Shown here piece by piece: positions 54,006 through 62,194 of a stretch of DNA of 64,000 nt. The stretch is taken from contig NZ_CP109430.1 in NCBI RefSeq assembly GCF_036250735.1, positions 620,001 to 684,000 of the forward strand. The letters run 5' to 3'. The notes beneath the pieces are model-generated. The model worked only from the letters and a program-made list of their open reading frames with translations. It was not told the DNA's origin and did no database searches. A program made the translations under genes and the position numbers. Each line of letters begins with the position of its first letter. The stretch's first letter is position 1. The DNA comes from Streptosporangium sp. NBC_01495. Its GTDB lineage: Bacteria; Actinomycetota; Actinomycetes; Streptosporangiales; Streptosporangiaceae.

Positions 54006-55757
54006 TCAGAAGAAGGCGGCCACCGACAGGATCATGATCACCACGAGGGCGAGCGCCGCCACGCTCATGAGGATGAGGACACCGATCCGGGTCTTCTGCG
54101 ACGGCGGCTTCCTCGGCCCGGGACGACCGGGGTCGGGCTGGGCGTTCTGGCCCGCGATCGCGAACAGGTCGGTGCCCAGGCCGGGGGAGCGGTAGGCGCC
54201 GTCGGACGCCTCGGGACCCGGCGGACGCCAGGGCTGCGGGGACACCGGCCCCGCCTGGCCGGACGGGCCGCCGACGCCGGGAGACCGGTTACCGGCGACG
54301 GGCCGGCTGCCGGGGAGGAGCCTCAGCGGAGGGGGTGCCTCGGACCCCGGGCGTCCCGGGCCGGGCGTTCCGAACTCCGGATCGACCGGCGGGAAGCCGT
54401 GGGGCGGGGTGGCGGAGAGATCGGGTCTGCCGCTCACCGGGAACCCGTGGGGCGGCGTGGCCGCCGACGCGTTTCCCGGCTCTCCGAAGGCCGTCGGCTC
54501 GTCGTCCGGCTCCTCGGAGGCGCCGGGCCCGAACGCCCCCGGCCTTCCGAAGGCGCCGGGGGTCGCGGGTCCCCGCGCGACGGGGGTTCCGAGACCGGGA
54601 GGGTTCTGCCGTCCCGCGACCGGCCTGCCGGGCTCCGCGAAGGGCGGGCGGTCCGGGTAGGGCGAGGTCGTCGGGCGGCCGGGGGCGGAGGGCTCGGCGG
54701 CCGGCGTACCGCCGGGGATGCGCAGGCCGTCCTTGGGACGGATGACCACCATGGTGCGGTCGGCGTCGAAACCACCGGCGCCGTCCTCGGGGGCGTCGGG
54801 CTCCTCGGGCTCGGGTTCCCTGTCGGTGTCCTCCCCGGTGTTCTCCGTGAAGGGCGTCTCGGAGGCCGAGGGGGACGGTACGGGAGGGGCCGCTGCGGGC
54901 GCCGGAGCCGGGGGGAGGGACTCCGCGAGGTGCGAGGGGGTGTCGGCCACCGCCCGGAGCAGCGCGCCCGCCTGGGCGGCCGTCAGCCGCGTCGTGTGGT
55001 CCTTCTCCAGCAACTGTTCGAGCACCGGGCGGAGCGGTCCCGCCTGGGTCGGCGGGTCGACCTGCTCGCTCATCAGCGCGGCCAGGGTCTCCGCCACCGA
55101 GGCCCGCTCGTAGGCAGGGCGGCCCTCGACCGCGAAGTACAGCGTGGCGCCGAGGGACCACAGGTCCGACTCGGGCCCGGTGTGCTCGCCGCGGGCCCGC
55201 TCGGGCGCGGTGTATCCGGGGGAGCCGATCACCATGCCGGTCTTGGTGAGGCTCGTGTCGCCCTCCGCCTTGGCGATGCCGAAGTCGGTGAGGACCACCC
55301 GGCCGCTCTCGGTGATCAGCACGTTGCCGGGTTTGACGTCGCGGTGCAGGACCCCCTGGGCGTGGGCCGCGCGGAGCGCCCCCAGCAGATCGGCCCCGAT
55401 CTCGGCGACGAGGCGGGGTGGAAGGGGACCCTCCTCCTCGATCACCTGCTCCAGGGAACGCGCCTGCACGAGCTCCATGATGATCCAGGGGCTGCCGTCC
55501 TCGACGATGGCGTCGTGGACGGTGGCCACCGAGGGGTGGCTGATGCGGGCGGCCGTACGACCCTCGCGGATCATCCGTTCCCGAAGTTCGGCGCGCTGCG
55601 CCTCGCTGAGGCCGGGTTCCTGACGGATCTCCTTGATCGCGACCTCACGGCCGAGGGAACGGTCGTGGGCTTTCCAAACGGTGCCCATCGTGCCTCGGCC
55701 GAGCGGCGCGATCAGCTCGTAACGGTCCGCGAGCACACGCGTCTGCTGTTCCGGCAT
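54006..55757 (-). CDS. Membrane Ser/Thr protein kinase (first)
   Basis: A 583-residue kinase. The catalytic domain spans residues 10-270: [11 protein letters not shown], invariant lysine in EVAIKEI near residue 41, [11 protein letters not shown] with catalytic aspartate near 135, DFGIAKA and [11 protein letters not shown]. Residues 290-540 are a Pro/Gly/Ala-rich linker. One membrane helix (near residues 555-578, [17 protein letters not shown]) ends the protein, so there is almost no external domain; the kinase may sense cytosolic partners. The gene is 35 bp downstream of a second kinase. No ribosome-binding site is visible. Confidence 0.92.
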   Translation of the reverse strand: MPEQQTRVLADRYELIAPLGRGTMGTVWKAHDRSLGREVAIKEIRQEPGLSEAQRAELRERMIREGRTAARISHPSVATVHDAIVEDGSPWIIMELVQARSLEQVIEEEGPLPPRLVAEIGADLLGALRAAHAQGVLHRDVKPGNVLITESGRVVLTDFGIAKAEGDTSLTKTGMVIGSPGYTAPERARGEHTGPESDLWSLGATLYFAVEGRPAYERASVAETLAALMSEQVDPPTQAGPLRPVLEQLLEKDHTTRLTAAQAGALLRAVADTPSHLAESLPPAPAPAAAPPVPSPSASETPFTENTGEDTDREPEPEEPDAPEDGAGGFDADRTMVVIRPKDGLRIPGGTPAAEPSAPGRPTTSPYPDRPPFAEPGRPVAGRQNPPGLGTPVARGPATPGAFGRPGAFGPGASEEPDDEPTAFGEPGNASAATPPHGFPVSGRPDLSATPPHGFPPVDPEFGTPGPGRPGSEAPPPLRLLPGSRPVAGNRSPGVGGPSGQAGPVSPQPWRPPGPEASDGAYRSPGLGTDLFAIAGQNAQPDPGRPGPRKPPSQKTRIGVLILMSVAALALVVIMILSVAAFF

Positions 55758-55792
55758 GAGAAGAAGATAGCCATTCCACCTTGAGAAGCGCT

Positions 55793-56977
55793 TTACCCGC
55801 GCTTACGGAGTTCCCTCGGCCAGAGAAGACGCGGGAGGACCAACCTTATGAAGGGTGTCATAAAACGGACAATTGGGCGATAGGTAGGCGAAATGTCTGC
55901 AGGTTTCCGGTGGACGCCCTCGCCGGGACGCCGGTGCGCGCGAAGCTGGGGTGTCGGCCCCGAAGCGGGCCCCGACGGCGGCGGGGGTGTCCCCGGCGAC
56001 GAGGGCCGCGGTGCCGGCGGCGGCGCGGAGCCGACCCGGTGCGTCCCGCGGTGCTGCGAGCGGCGGCTGAACGGCGGAGCCGACGCCCCGTCGGACCCGC
56101 TCGCGGTCGGCCTGCCGTCGGGTCGCCCGGGGGGCCTGGAGAAGGACTCCTCGACCATCCCGCCGGCCGCCACCCGGGCGAGCATCATCGAGGCCCGTCC
56201 CGCGTCGAGCCGGGAGTTCGGGGCGATCGTGAGGAGGCCGCGCAGCACCGGCGTCAGCGGTCCGGCCCGCTCCATGGGGATCGGCTCGCCACTGGTCAGC
56301 GCGGCGAGCGCGGCCGCGGCCGTACGGCGCCCGTGCAGGCCCCGGCCCTCGACGGCGGTGTAGAGGGTCGCGCCGAGCGACCACAGGTCGCCGGCCGGGC
56401 TGGCCTTGGCCCCCAGCACGCGCTCGGGGGCGATGTACCCGGCGGAACCCAGCACGATGCCCGCCTGGGTGATCGACACGTCGCCTTCGAGCGCGGCCAG
56501 GCCGAAGTCGGTGAGCACGGCCCGGTCGTCGGTCACCAGGACGTTGCTCGGCTTCACGTCGCGGTGCAGGATCCCCTTGGCGTGCACGGCGCGCAGCGCC
56601 CCCAGGACCTGCCGGCCGATCTCCGCCACCTGGCGCGGCGGCAGCGGGCCGTGGTCCTGGAGGAGCTGCTCCAGCGATCTGGCGCGGAGCAGCTCCATCA
56701 CGATCCAGGGGCGCTCGTCCTCGGTGACGACGTCGAAGACGGTGATGACGGAGGGGTGGGCGACCATCGCGGTCGCGCGCCCCTCGCGCTCGGTCCTGGC
56801 GCACAGCTCGGCGCGGAGCTCCTCGTCGAGGACCAGGGGGAGGCGGACCTCCTTGACGGCCACCTCACGGTTGAGCAACTCGTCGTGTGCCCGCCAGACA
56901 GTGCCCATGCCACCGCGCCCAACCGGTTCTGACAGCCGGTAGCGCGCTGCGAGAAGGTATCCGGGCGGCGCACGCAT
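55793..56977 (-). CDS. Ser/Thr protein kinase without membrane helix (second)
   Basis: A 394-residue kinase. The kinase domain spans residues 12-270: GRGGMGTVWRA, REVAVKEV, HRDVKPSNVLV, DFGLAAL and GSAGYIAPERV. The tail is Pro/Arg/Ser-rich (about residues 285-350) and ends FMTPFIRLVLPRLLWPREL, an amphipathic helix that could attach to the membrane edge. It lacks the terminal helix of its neighbour. Start ATG 56977 has no ribosome-binding site. The two kinases are paralogues in tandem; a shared substrate is possible. Confidence 0.9.
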   Translation of the reverse strand: MRAPPGYLLAARYRLSEPVGRGGMGTVWRAHDELLNREVAVKEVRLPLVLDEELRAELCARTEREGRATAMVAHPSVITVFDVVTEDERPWIVMELLRARSLEQLLQDHGPLPPRQVAEIGRQVLGALRAVHAKGILHRDVKPSNVLVTDDRAVLTDFGLAALEGDVSITQAGIVLGSAGYIAPERVLGAKASPAGDLWSLGATLYTAVEGRGLHGRRTAAAALAALTSGEPIPMERAGPLTPVLRGLLTIAPNSRLDAGRASMMLARVAAGGMVEESFSRPPGRPDGRPTASGSDGASAPPFSRRSQHRGTHRVGSAPPPAPRPSSPGTPPPPSGPASGPTPQLRAHRRPGEGVHRKPADISPTYRPIVRFMTPFIRLVLPRLLWPRELRKRG

Positions 56978-57046
56978 GTGGTGCAGCTTACCGATTTGCG
57001 TAATGCGACCAGTAGAGACCGGGCCGAATCTTCTTGCCAACTTGGG

Positions 57047-57655
57047 TCAGATTTTCGCGCTCGTAACTGTTGAGAAACGATGCGTGACATCCGCCCAGTT
57101 GACCAAGGTCCACAGCTTCTCCACGTAGTCGGGTCGTACGTTGCGATATTGGAGGTAATAAGCGTGTTCCCAGGCGTCGAATACCAGCAGCGGGGTGGAG
57201 TTCATCCCGACATTGCCGTGATGGTCGTAGACCTGCTCGACGACCAGGCGGCGGCCCAGCGGCTCCCAGGCCAGGATGCCCCAGCCGGAGCCCTGCACTC
57301 CGGCGGTGGCGGTGGTGAGCTGCCTCTGGAACGCCTCGAAGGAGCCGAAGTGCTCGTCGATGGCCGCGGCCAGTTCGCCGTCGGGGCGGTCGCCGCCGTC
57401 CGGGGAGAGGTTCTCCCAGAAGATCGAGTGCAGCACGTGCCCGGACAGGTTGAAGGCGAAGGTCTTCTCCAGCCCGACCAGCCCGCCGAACTCGCCCTTG
57501 TCGCGCGCCTCGGCCAGCCGTTCCAGGGTGTCGTTGGCGCCCTTGACGTAGGCGGCGTGGTGCTTGGAGTGGTGCAGTTCCAGGATCTCCCCGGTGATCG
57601 CGGGCTCCAGGGCCGCGTAGTCGTAGGGCATGTCAGGAAGGGTGTACTCACCCAT
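57047..57655 (-). CDS. sodA: Fe/Mn superoxide dismutase
   Basis: A 202-residue enzyme dismutating superoxide. The metal ligands are histidine in [12 protein letters not shown] near residue 28, histidine in [12 protein letters not shown] near 75-80, aspartate in [13 protein letters not shown] near 160 and the histidine four residues later. Which metal is used is not certain. ATG 57655 has AAGGAGG 7 bases upstream. It is divergent from a GNAT gene. The promoter carries two Nur-box-like sites (57697-57713 and 57747-57763), so nickel may repress it. Confidence 0.94.
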   Translation of the reverse strand: MGEYTLPDMPYDYAALEPAITGEILELHHSKHHAAYVKGANDTLERLAEARDKGEFGGLVGLEKTFAFNLSGHVLHSIFWENLSPDGGDRPDGELAAAIDEHFGSFEAFQRQLTTATAGVQGSGWGILAWEPLGRRLVVEQVYDHHGNVGMNSTPLLVFDAWEHAYYLQYRNVRPDYVEKLWTLVNWADVTHRFSTVTSAKI

Positions 57656-57696
57656 GCGGGCTACCTCCTTGTTGATCACCTTTTCTCTGGACACTA

Positions 57697-57713
57697 TTGC
57701 AAGTCTCTCGCAC
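57697..57713. promoter_or_regulatory. Nur-box-like site 1, sodA promoter
   Basis: TTGCAA-GTCTC-TCGCAC matches the published Nur consensus tTGCaa-N5-ttGCAA (from memory) in 10 of 12 fixed positions. It lies 42-58 bp upstream of the sodA start, where repression would be expected. Confidence 0.6.
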
Positions 57714-57746
57714 CTGCATCAGTCTTGCGACCTAGGTCTTCAGCTA

Positions 57747-57763
57747 TTGCGAATGGGTTGCAG
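57747..57763. promoter_or_regulatory. Nur-box-like site 2, sodA/GNAT intergenic region
   Basis: TTGCGA-ATGGG-TTGCAG matches tTGCaa-N5-ttGCAA at 10 of 12 positions. Its start is 50 bp from that of site 1, near five helical turns. It also lies 43-59 bp upstream of the GNAT gene, so both genes could be controlled. Confidence 0.6.
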
Positions 57764-57805
57764 CTGCAGCATGATGGCGTACGTCAGTTTGGTCCAGGAG
57801 GTCTC

Positions 57806-58339
57806 GTGCCACCGGTGTTCGACGACGCGGAGCCAAATGCCGCGGTGTTGGGATCGATCTACGCGGCGGCGTTCACGCCGCCGCCGTGGCACGAGACCCC
57901 CGACCGGGTCGACGCGTTCGTCGGGCGCCTGCCGTCGCAGGCGGGCAGTCCGGGCTTCCGCTGCCTGACCGCCCGCGTCGACGGCGAGCCCGCCGGTTTC
58001 ACCTGCGGATTCACGACCCCCGATCCGTGGCCCTCCGACCGCCTCTACCGCCCCATCGCGGACGCCCTCGGTGGCGACACGTCGGTGCTGGGGACCCGCT
58101 TCGAGGTCCACGAGCTCGCGGTCGCCCCGCGCTTCACCGGCCGGGGGCTCGGCGAGGCGCTCGTCCGCCGGATCGTCGCGGACGCGGGCCCCTCCTGGCT
58201 GGTCACCTCACCCGCGGCCGCCTCCGCCGTGCGCCTCTACGAGCGCCTCGGCTGGTCCAGGCTGTGCGAGTTCGACGTACCGCGCGAATCCTTCCGCGCC
58301 TTCCGTGTCTATCTCTCGCCGGAGGACTTCGCGGCCTGA
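57806..58339 (+). CDS. GNAT-family N-acetyltransferase
   Basis: A 177-residue acetyltransferase. The core is FEVHELAVAPRFTGRGLGEALVRRIVADAG, where RGLGEA is the acetyl-CoA loop near residue 120, followed by ASAVRLYERLGWSRLCEF. The N-terminal half carries GFTCGF strands. The substrate is unknown. GTG 57806 has AGGAGG 5 bases upstream. It is divergent from sodA and shares the region with two Nur-box-like sites, which may mean co-regulation with the SOD (inference). Confidence 0.88.
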   Translation: MPPVFDDAEPNAAVLGSIYAAAFTPPPWHETPDRVDAFVGRLPSQAGSPGFRCLTARVDGEPAGFTCGFTTPDPWPSDRLYRPIADALGGDTSVLGTRFEVHELAVAPRFTGRGLGEALVRRIVADAGPSWLVTSPAAASAVRLYERLGWSRLCEFDVPRESFRAFRVYLSPEDFAA

Positions 58340-58511
58340 GTCCCCGCGTCGGCGCCGGGCGACGCCGCGGCGCCCGCCGCAGGTGTCTCCCCGCTGTCCG
58401 AACGTGTAAAGACGTGCGTCGGGAAGATGGCATTTCCGGAAAGTCTTATTTTCCACCCCGCGTCATGGTAGTAAATGATCTTGTTGGTGATGCATCGACC
58501 GATGGAGGATC

Positions 58512-58748
58512 ATGTCTTCGCTTAAGAGGGGTATCGGGGCTTTCGCCGTCGCCGCGGCGGTGGTTGTCGGGGGCGGAGCTTTTGCCGCTCCGGCGAGTGC
58601 GGCCACGAACGCCGCGGAGTGGACGTACGTCAGGAGCTACCCGGGCACGACCGCCGGTGCGAAGCAGTGCCATGCCAGCGGCAAGCTGTGGGGCACCTAT
58701 CACTGCACGTTGTACTGGGGGAAGTACGAGCTCTGGATTCTGCAGTAG
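58512..58748 (+). CDS. Small secreted protein
   Basis: A 78-residue protein with a clear signal peptide (residues 1-30, VVVGGGAFAAPASAAT, probable cleavage after ASA). The mature part of about 48 residues is rich in Trp and Tyr (WTYVRSYPG, YHCTLYWGKYELWILQ) and has two cysteines that may form a disulfide. GGAGGATC precedes ATG 58512. It has no recognised family. It is convergent with the class I fumarase gene, with a strong two-way hairpin between. Confidence 0.75.
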   Translation: MSSLKRGIGAFAVAAAVVVGGGAFAAPASAATNAAEWTYVRSYPGTTAGAKQCHASGKLWGTYHCTLYWGKYELWILQ

Positions 58749-58887
58749 CGATCGGCTGACCCGGTCTCCCCGGCGGTGTCCGTGGACCGGGACGCGCCTC
58801 GACACTCCTGACGCCGGGCTCATTCGCGATGTGGTCGTGAAACCCGCTGCGAGTCCGGCACAACCGGAGATGTCGTGCGCCGAACGC

Positions 58888-58934
58888 GACGGTGCCCCTT
58901 GTCCCGAGGTGTCCTCGGGGCAAGGGGCACCGTC
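58888..58934. terminator. Bidirectional terminator hairpin
   Basis: GACGGTGCCCCTTG (58888-58901) and CAAGGGGCACCGTC (58921-58934) are perfect 14-bp arms; inner TCCCGAGG/CCTCGGGG extends the stem with a few mismatches. It lies between the convergent small secreted-protein gene and the class I fumarase gene and likely stops both transcripts. Confidence 0.8.
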
Positions 58935-58978
58935 ATGTCACCGTCATGTCCAGGGCCGGTGTGAGATCCCGTGGAGGG

Positions 58979-60652
58979 CTACCTGGCGGGGCGGGTCGGG
59001 ATGCCCACGAAGGTGGCCCCGCCGTCCGACCGCCGCTGGTCGAAGAAGTCCTCGCCCTTGTCGTCCACCACGATGAACGCGGGGAAGTCCTCGACCTCGA
59101 TCTTCCAGACGGCCTCCATGCCCAGCTCGGGGTATTCGAGGACCTCGACCTTCCTGATGCAGTCCTGGGCGAGGCGGGCGGCGGGGCCGCCGATGGAGCC
59201 GAGGTAGAAGCCGCCGTGGGCCTTGCACGCGTCGGTGACCTGCTTGGAGCGGTTGCCCTTGGCGAGCATGACCTTGGAGCCTCCGGCCGCCTGGAAGCGT
59301 TCGACGTAGGAGTCCATCCGCCCGGCGGTGGTGGGGCCGAAGGAGCCCGAGGCGTAGCCCTCGGGGGTCTTGGCGGGTCCGGCGTAGTAGACCGCGTGGT
59401 TCTTGAGGTACTCCGGCATCTCGCCGCCCGCGTCCAGGAGCTCGCCGATCTTGGCGTGGGCGATGTCGCGGGCGACCACGAGCGGCCCGGTCAGCGACAG
59501 GCGGGTCTTGACCGGGTATCTGGTCAGCTCGGCGAGGATCTCCGGCATCGGGCGGTTGAGGTCGATCTTGACGACGTCGTCCGAGAGGTGGTCGTCCGTG
59601 GTCTCCGGCAGGAACCTCGCGGGGTCGGTCTCCAGCCGCTCCAGGAAGACGCCCTCAGGGGTGATCTTCGCCAGTGCCTGGCGGTCGGCGCTGCAGGAGA
59701 CCGCGATGGCGACGGGGCAGGAGGCGCCGTGGCGGGGGAGGCGGATGACGCGGACGTCGTGGCAGAAGTACTTGCCGCCGAACTGGGCGCCGATGCCGAG
59801 CTTCTGGGTGAGCTCGAAGACCTTGGCCTCCAGCTCGGTGTCGCGGAAGCCGTGGCCGGAGGGGGAGCCGGAGGTGGGGACGGAGTCCAGGTAGCGGGCG
59901 CTGGCGTACTTGGCGGTCTTCAGGGCGAACTCGGCGGATGTGCCGCCGACGACGATCGCCAGGTGGTACGGCGGGCAGGCGGCGGTGCCGAGCGAGCGGA
60001 TCTTCTCCTCCAGGAACTGGAGCATCCGCTTCTCGTTGAGCACCGCCTTCGTCTCCTGGTAGAGGAACGACTTGTTGGCGCTGCCGCCGCCCTTGGCCAT
60101 GAACAGCAGCTTGTACTCGTCGGGGTGGCCGCCCGGGTCCTCGGCGTAGAGCTCGATCTGCGCGGGGAGGTTGGAGCCGGTGTTCTTCTCCTCCCACATG
60201 GTGATCGGGGCCATCTGGGAGTAGCGCAGGTTCAGCCGGGTGTAGGCGTCGTAGACCCCGCGGGAGATGTGCTCGGCGTCGGCTCCGTCGGTGAGCACGT
60301 GGCGCCCGCGCTTGCCCATCACGATCGCGGTGCCGGTGTCCTGGCACATCGGGAGCACGCCGCCCGCCGAGATCGAGGCGTTCTTCAGCAGGTCGAGGGC
60401 GACGAAGCGGTCGTTCCCGCTCGACTCCGGATCGTCGATGATCTTGCGAAGCTGGGCGAGGTGGGAGGACCGCAGGTAGTGGGAGATGTCGTGGATCGCG
60501 TTCTCGGTGAGAAGTCGCAGCGCCTCGGGCTCGACCTCCAGGAATCTGCGTCCCGCGGCCTCGACGACCCGTACCCCCTCGGCGGTGATCAGACGGTACT
60601 CCGTCTCGTCCGGTCCCATGGGAAGCAGGTCGGTGTAGTCGAACTCGGGCAT
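58979..60652 (-). CDS. Fumarate hydratase, class I (iron-sulfur type)
   Basis: A 557-residue fumarase of the [4Fe-4S] class with N- and C-terminal halves fused. A likely cluster cysteine is in [12 protein letters not shown] near residue 102; other family marks are [32 protein letters not shown] and [16 protein letters not shown]. Length is typical of FumA-like enzymes. Class I enzymes are inactivated by superoxide, and a SOD gene lies 1.3 kb from this gene's end. ATG 60652 has GGAGG about 10 bases upstream. Confidence 0.93.
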   Translation of the reverse strand: MPEFDYTDLLPMGPDETEYRLITAEGVRVVEAAGRRFLEVEPEALRLLTENAIHDISHYLRSSHLAQLRKIIDDPESSGNDRFVALDLLKNASISAGGVLPMCQDTGTAIVMGKRGRHVLTDGADAEHISRGVYDAYTRLNLRYSQMAPITMWEEKNTGSNLPAQIELYAEDPGGHPDEYKLLFMAKGGGSANKSFLYQETKAVLNEKRMLQFLEEKIRSLGTAACPPYHLAIVVGGTSAEFALKTAKYASARYLDSVPTSGSPSGHGFRDTELEAKVFELTQKLGIGAQFGGKYFCHDVRVIRLPRHGASCPVAIAVSCSADRQALAKITPEGVFLERLETDPARFLPETTDDHLSDDVVKIDLNRPMPEILAELTRYPVKTRLSLTGPLVVARDIAHAKIGELLDAGGEMPEYLKNHAVYYAGPAKTPEGYASGSFGPTTAGRMDSYVERFQAAGGSKVMLAKGNRSKQVTDACKAHGGFYLGSIGGPAARLAQDCIRKVEVLEYPELGMEAVWKIEVEDFPAFIVVDDKGEDFFDQRRSDGGATFVGIPTRPAR

Positions 60653-60881
60653 CGTCGTCGATCCTCCGTGCGGGCGCTGTTTTCCCTAGAGGGTACGGCC
60701 TCGCGTTCACGCTCGATCCTCGCGGTCGGGCCGCACGCGTGGAGACGGATATATGAGATGAAAGTCACAAATTTGGGACAACTATTGGTGTCTTATGCGT
60801 CTTTTATGCATATCTGTCCGAAGAGACGGGGGGAAGCTGGAGGAAGCCGGGCCGAGCGTCGGGCGGAAGCTGGGAGACAGC

Positions 60882-61247
60882 ATGAACATCGGAAGCGCCG
60901 TCATGGCCGGAAACGTCGTCCTGCTGGTGATCGTGGCCGTCTTCGTGGTGGCCGGCCTCACCGTGTCACTGATAGCCATCACGCTGACGAGCATCAAGGA
61001 GGCCGGTGGGCGTACCCCGGAGTGGCCGGTGAGCTGGCCGGAGCCCCCGCTCACCGTCCCCCGGCAGCGCGTCGGCGTCGCCTCCGGGCGGGCGAGCCTG
61101 CCCTCGCAGGTGCCCCTGCCCCCGCGGCGGCCCGGTGAGCCCGTGCGGTGGGTCAGCCTGCCCCAGCGGATCGAGATCCCCCGGCCGCGGGTCGTCCCGC
61201 CCCAGCCGGCCGACCTGCCCCCGCAGCGGGTGAGCCCGCGGAGCTGA
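60882..61247 (+). CDS. Small membrane protein with Pro/Arg-rich tail
   Basis: A 121-residue protein with one helix near residues 10-35 (VVLLVIVAVFVVAGLTVSLIAI). A Pro-rich tail follows (SWPEPPLTVPRQR, PLPPRRPGEPVRW, LPPQRVSPRS). ATG 60882 has GGGAG 7 bases upstream. A promoter-like AT-rich stretch lies at about 60755-60810. Its last 95 bp overlap the convergent EamA gene's Pro/Ala/Gly-rich end, so one of the two C-termini may be non-functional. The class I fumarase is divergent. Confidence 0.55.
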   Translation: MNIGSAVMAGNVVLLVIVAVFVVAGLTVSLIAITLTSIKEAGGRTPEWPVSWPEPPLTVPRQRVGVASGRASLPSQVPLPPRRPGEPVRWVSLPQRIEIPRPRVVPPQPADLPPQRVSPRS

Positions 61248-62127
61248 GGCCGATGACGATGCCGCCGACCACGAGCGCGGCGCCGAGCAGGTCGGGCACC
61301 GAGGGCGCGCCGAGACCGAGGACCGCGCCGGTGGCGATGGCGCCGACCGGGATCAGCCCGGCGAACAGCCCCGCGGTTCCCGGGCCGAGCCGGGGCAGGG
61401 CGTCGTACCAGAGGAAGAACGCCACGGTCGTCACGATCAGCGACTGGTAGCCCAGGCCCGCGAGCTCGGGGACCGTCGGCACGCGGACCATCGCGGCGCC
61501 GTCCGCGAACAGCCCGGCGACCGCCAGCATCGGCACGGCCAGCGTCACCGAGTACGCCGAGACGCGCACCGCGCCCAGCTTCGGCAGCAGCGGGATGGCC
61601 AGCATGGAGAAGCAGACCTCGCAGCCCAGCGCGCCCAGCGACCAGAGCAGCCCGGTCAGGTCGCCGCTGCCCAGCCCGGTGGCCACCGTCGCCCCGGCGA
61701 CGACCACCGCCGCCGCCCCGAGCAGCCGGGGCGAGGGGCGCCCGCCGAACAGGGCCAGCGCCAGCGGCACGGTGCCGAGGACGGTCCCGACCAGGGCCGG
61801 GCCGCCGTGCCGGGTGGCCTCGATCACGCACACGTTGAAGATCACCAGCCCCGTCAGAGACAGCGTCGCCAGCAGTGCCGTCTCGCGGAGGGTCAGCCGG
61901 ACGAACCGCAGCCCCGCGAGCCGGGCGACGGCGAGCAGGATCATGGCCGCCGACAGGTAGCGCAGGGCCTGGCCGCCGTAGACCGGGTAGTCGCCGATCA
62001 CCCCGGAGACCCCCGCCAGGGTGCCCACCAGGAACATCGCCGTCGCGGCCTCGACCAGGCCGCGCGACTCCGGCCGGGCGGAGGGGCGTGCCGCGGGGTG
62101 GGGGGTGGTGCTGACGTCCACGTTCAT
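61153..62127 (-). CDS. EamA/DMT-family exporter
   Basis: A 324-residue transporter with ten hydrophobic helices and two EamA repeats. Helix-1 and helix-6 blocks such as GVIGDYPVYGGQALRYLSAAMILLAVARL and GLGYQSLIVTTVAFFLWYDALPRLGPGTAGLFAGLIPV are typical. The C-terminal 30 residues are Ala/Gly/Arg-rich and overlap a convergent gene. EamA proteins export amino acids and metabolites. It is divergent by 67 bp from a MocR-type regulator, which commonly controls such exporters. ATG 62127 has no strong ribosome-binding site. Confidence 0.88.
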   Translation of the reverse strand: MNVDVSTTPHPAARPSARPESRGLVEAATAMFLVGTLAGVSGVIGDYPVYGGQALRYLSAAMILLAVARLAGLRFVRLTLRETALLATLSLTGLVIFNVCVIEATRHGGPALVGTVLGTVPLALALFGGRPSPRLLGAAAVVVAGATVATGLGSGDLTGLLWSLGALGCEVCFSMLAIPLLPKLGAVRVSAYSVTLAVPMLAVAGLFADGAAMVRVPTVPELAGLGYQSLIVTTVAFFLWYDALPRLGPGTAGLFAGLIPVGAIATGAVLGLGAPSVPDLLGAALVVGGIVIGLSSAGSPAAGAGRPAGAGRPAAGGSRSAGAG

Positions 62128-62194
62128 GTGCGGAATGCTAGGAAGCCAATGGCACCCCTGTCGGGTCCAATGTGGCAGCGGAACAGAGGACCAA
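62128..62194. promoter_or_regulatory. EamA/MocR divergent promoter with CCAAT-type repeats
   Basis: The 67-bp region contains CCAATGG (about 62147), TCCAATGTGG (about 62166) and ACCAATTGG (about 62191), spaced about 20 and 24 bp. Such direct repeats in a divergent gap are the usual target of MocR/PdxR-type regulators. A part of the third repeat overlaps the TTG start of the MocR gene. Confidence 0.5.
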
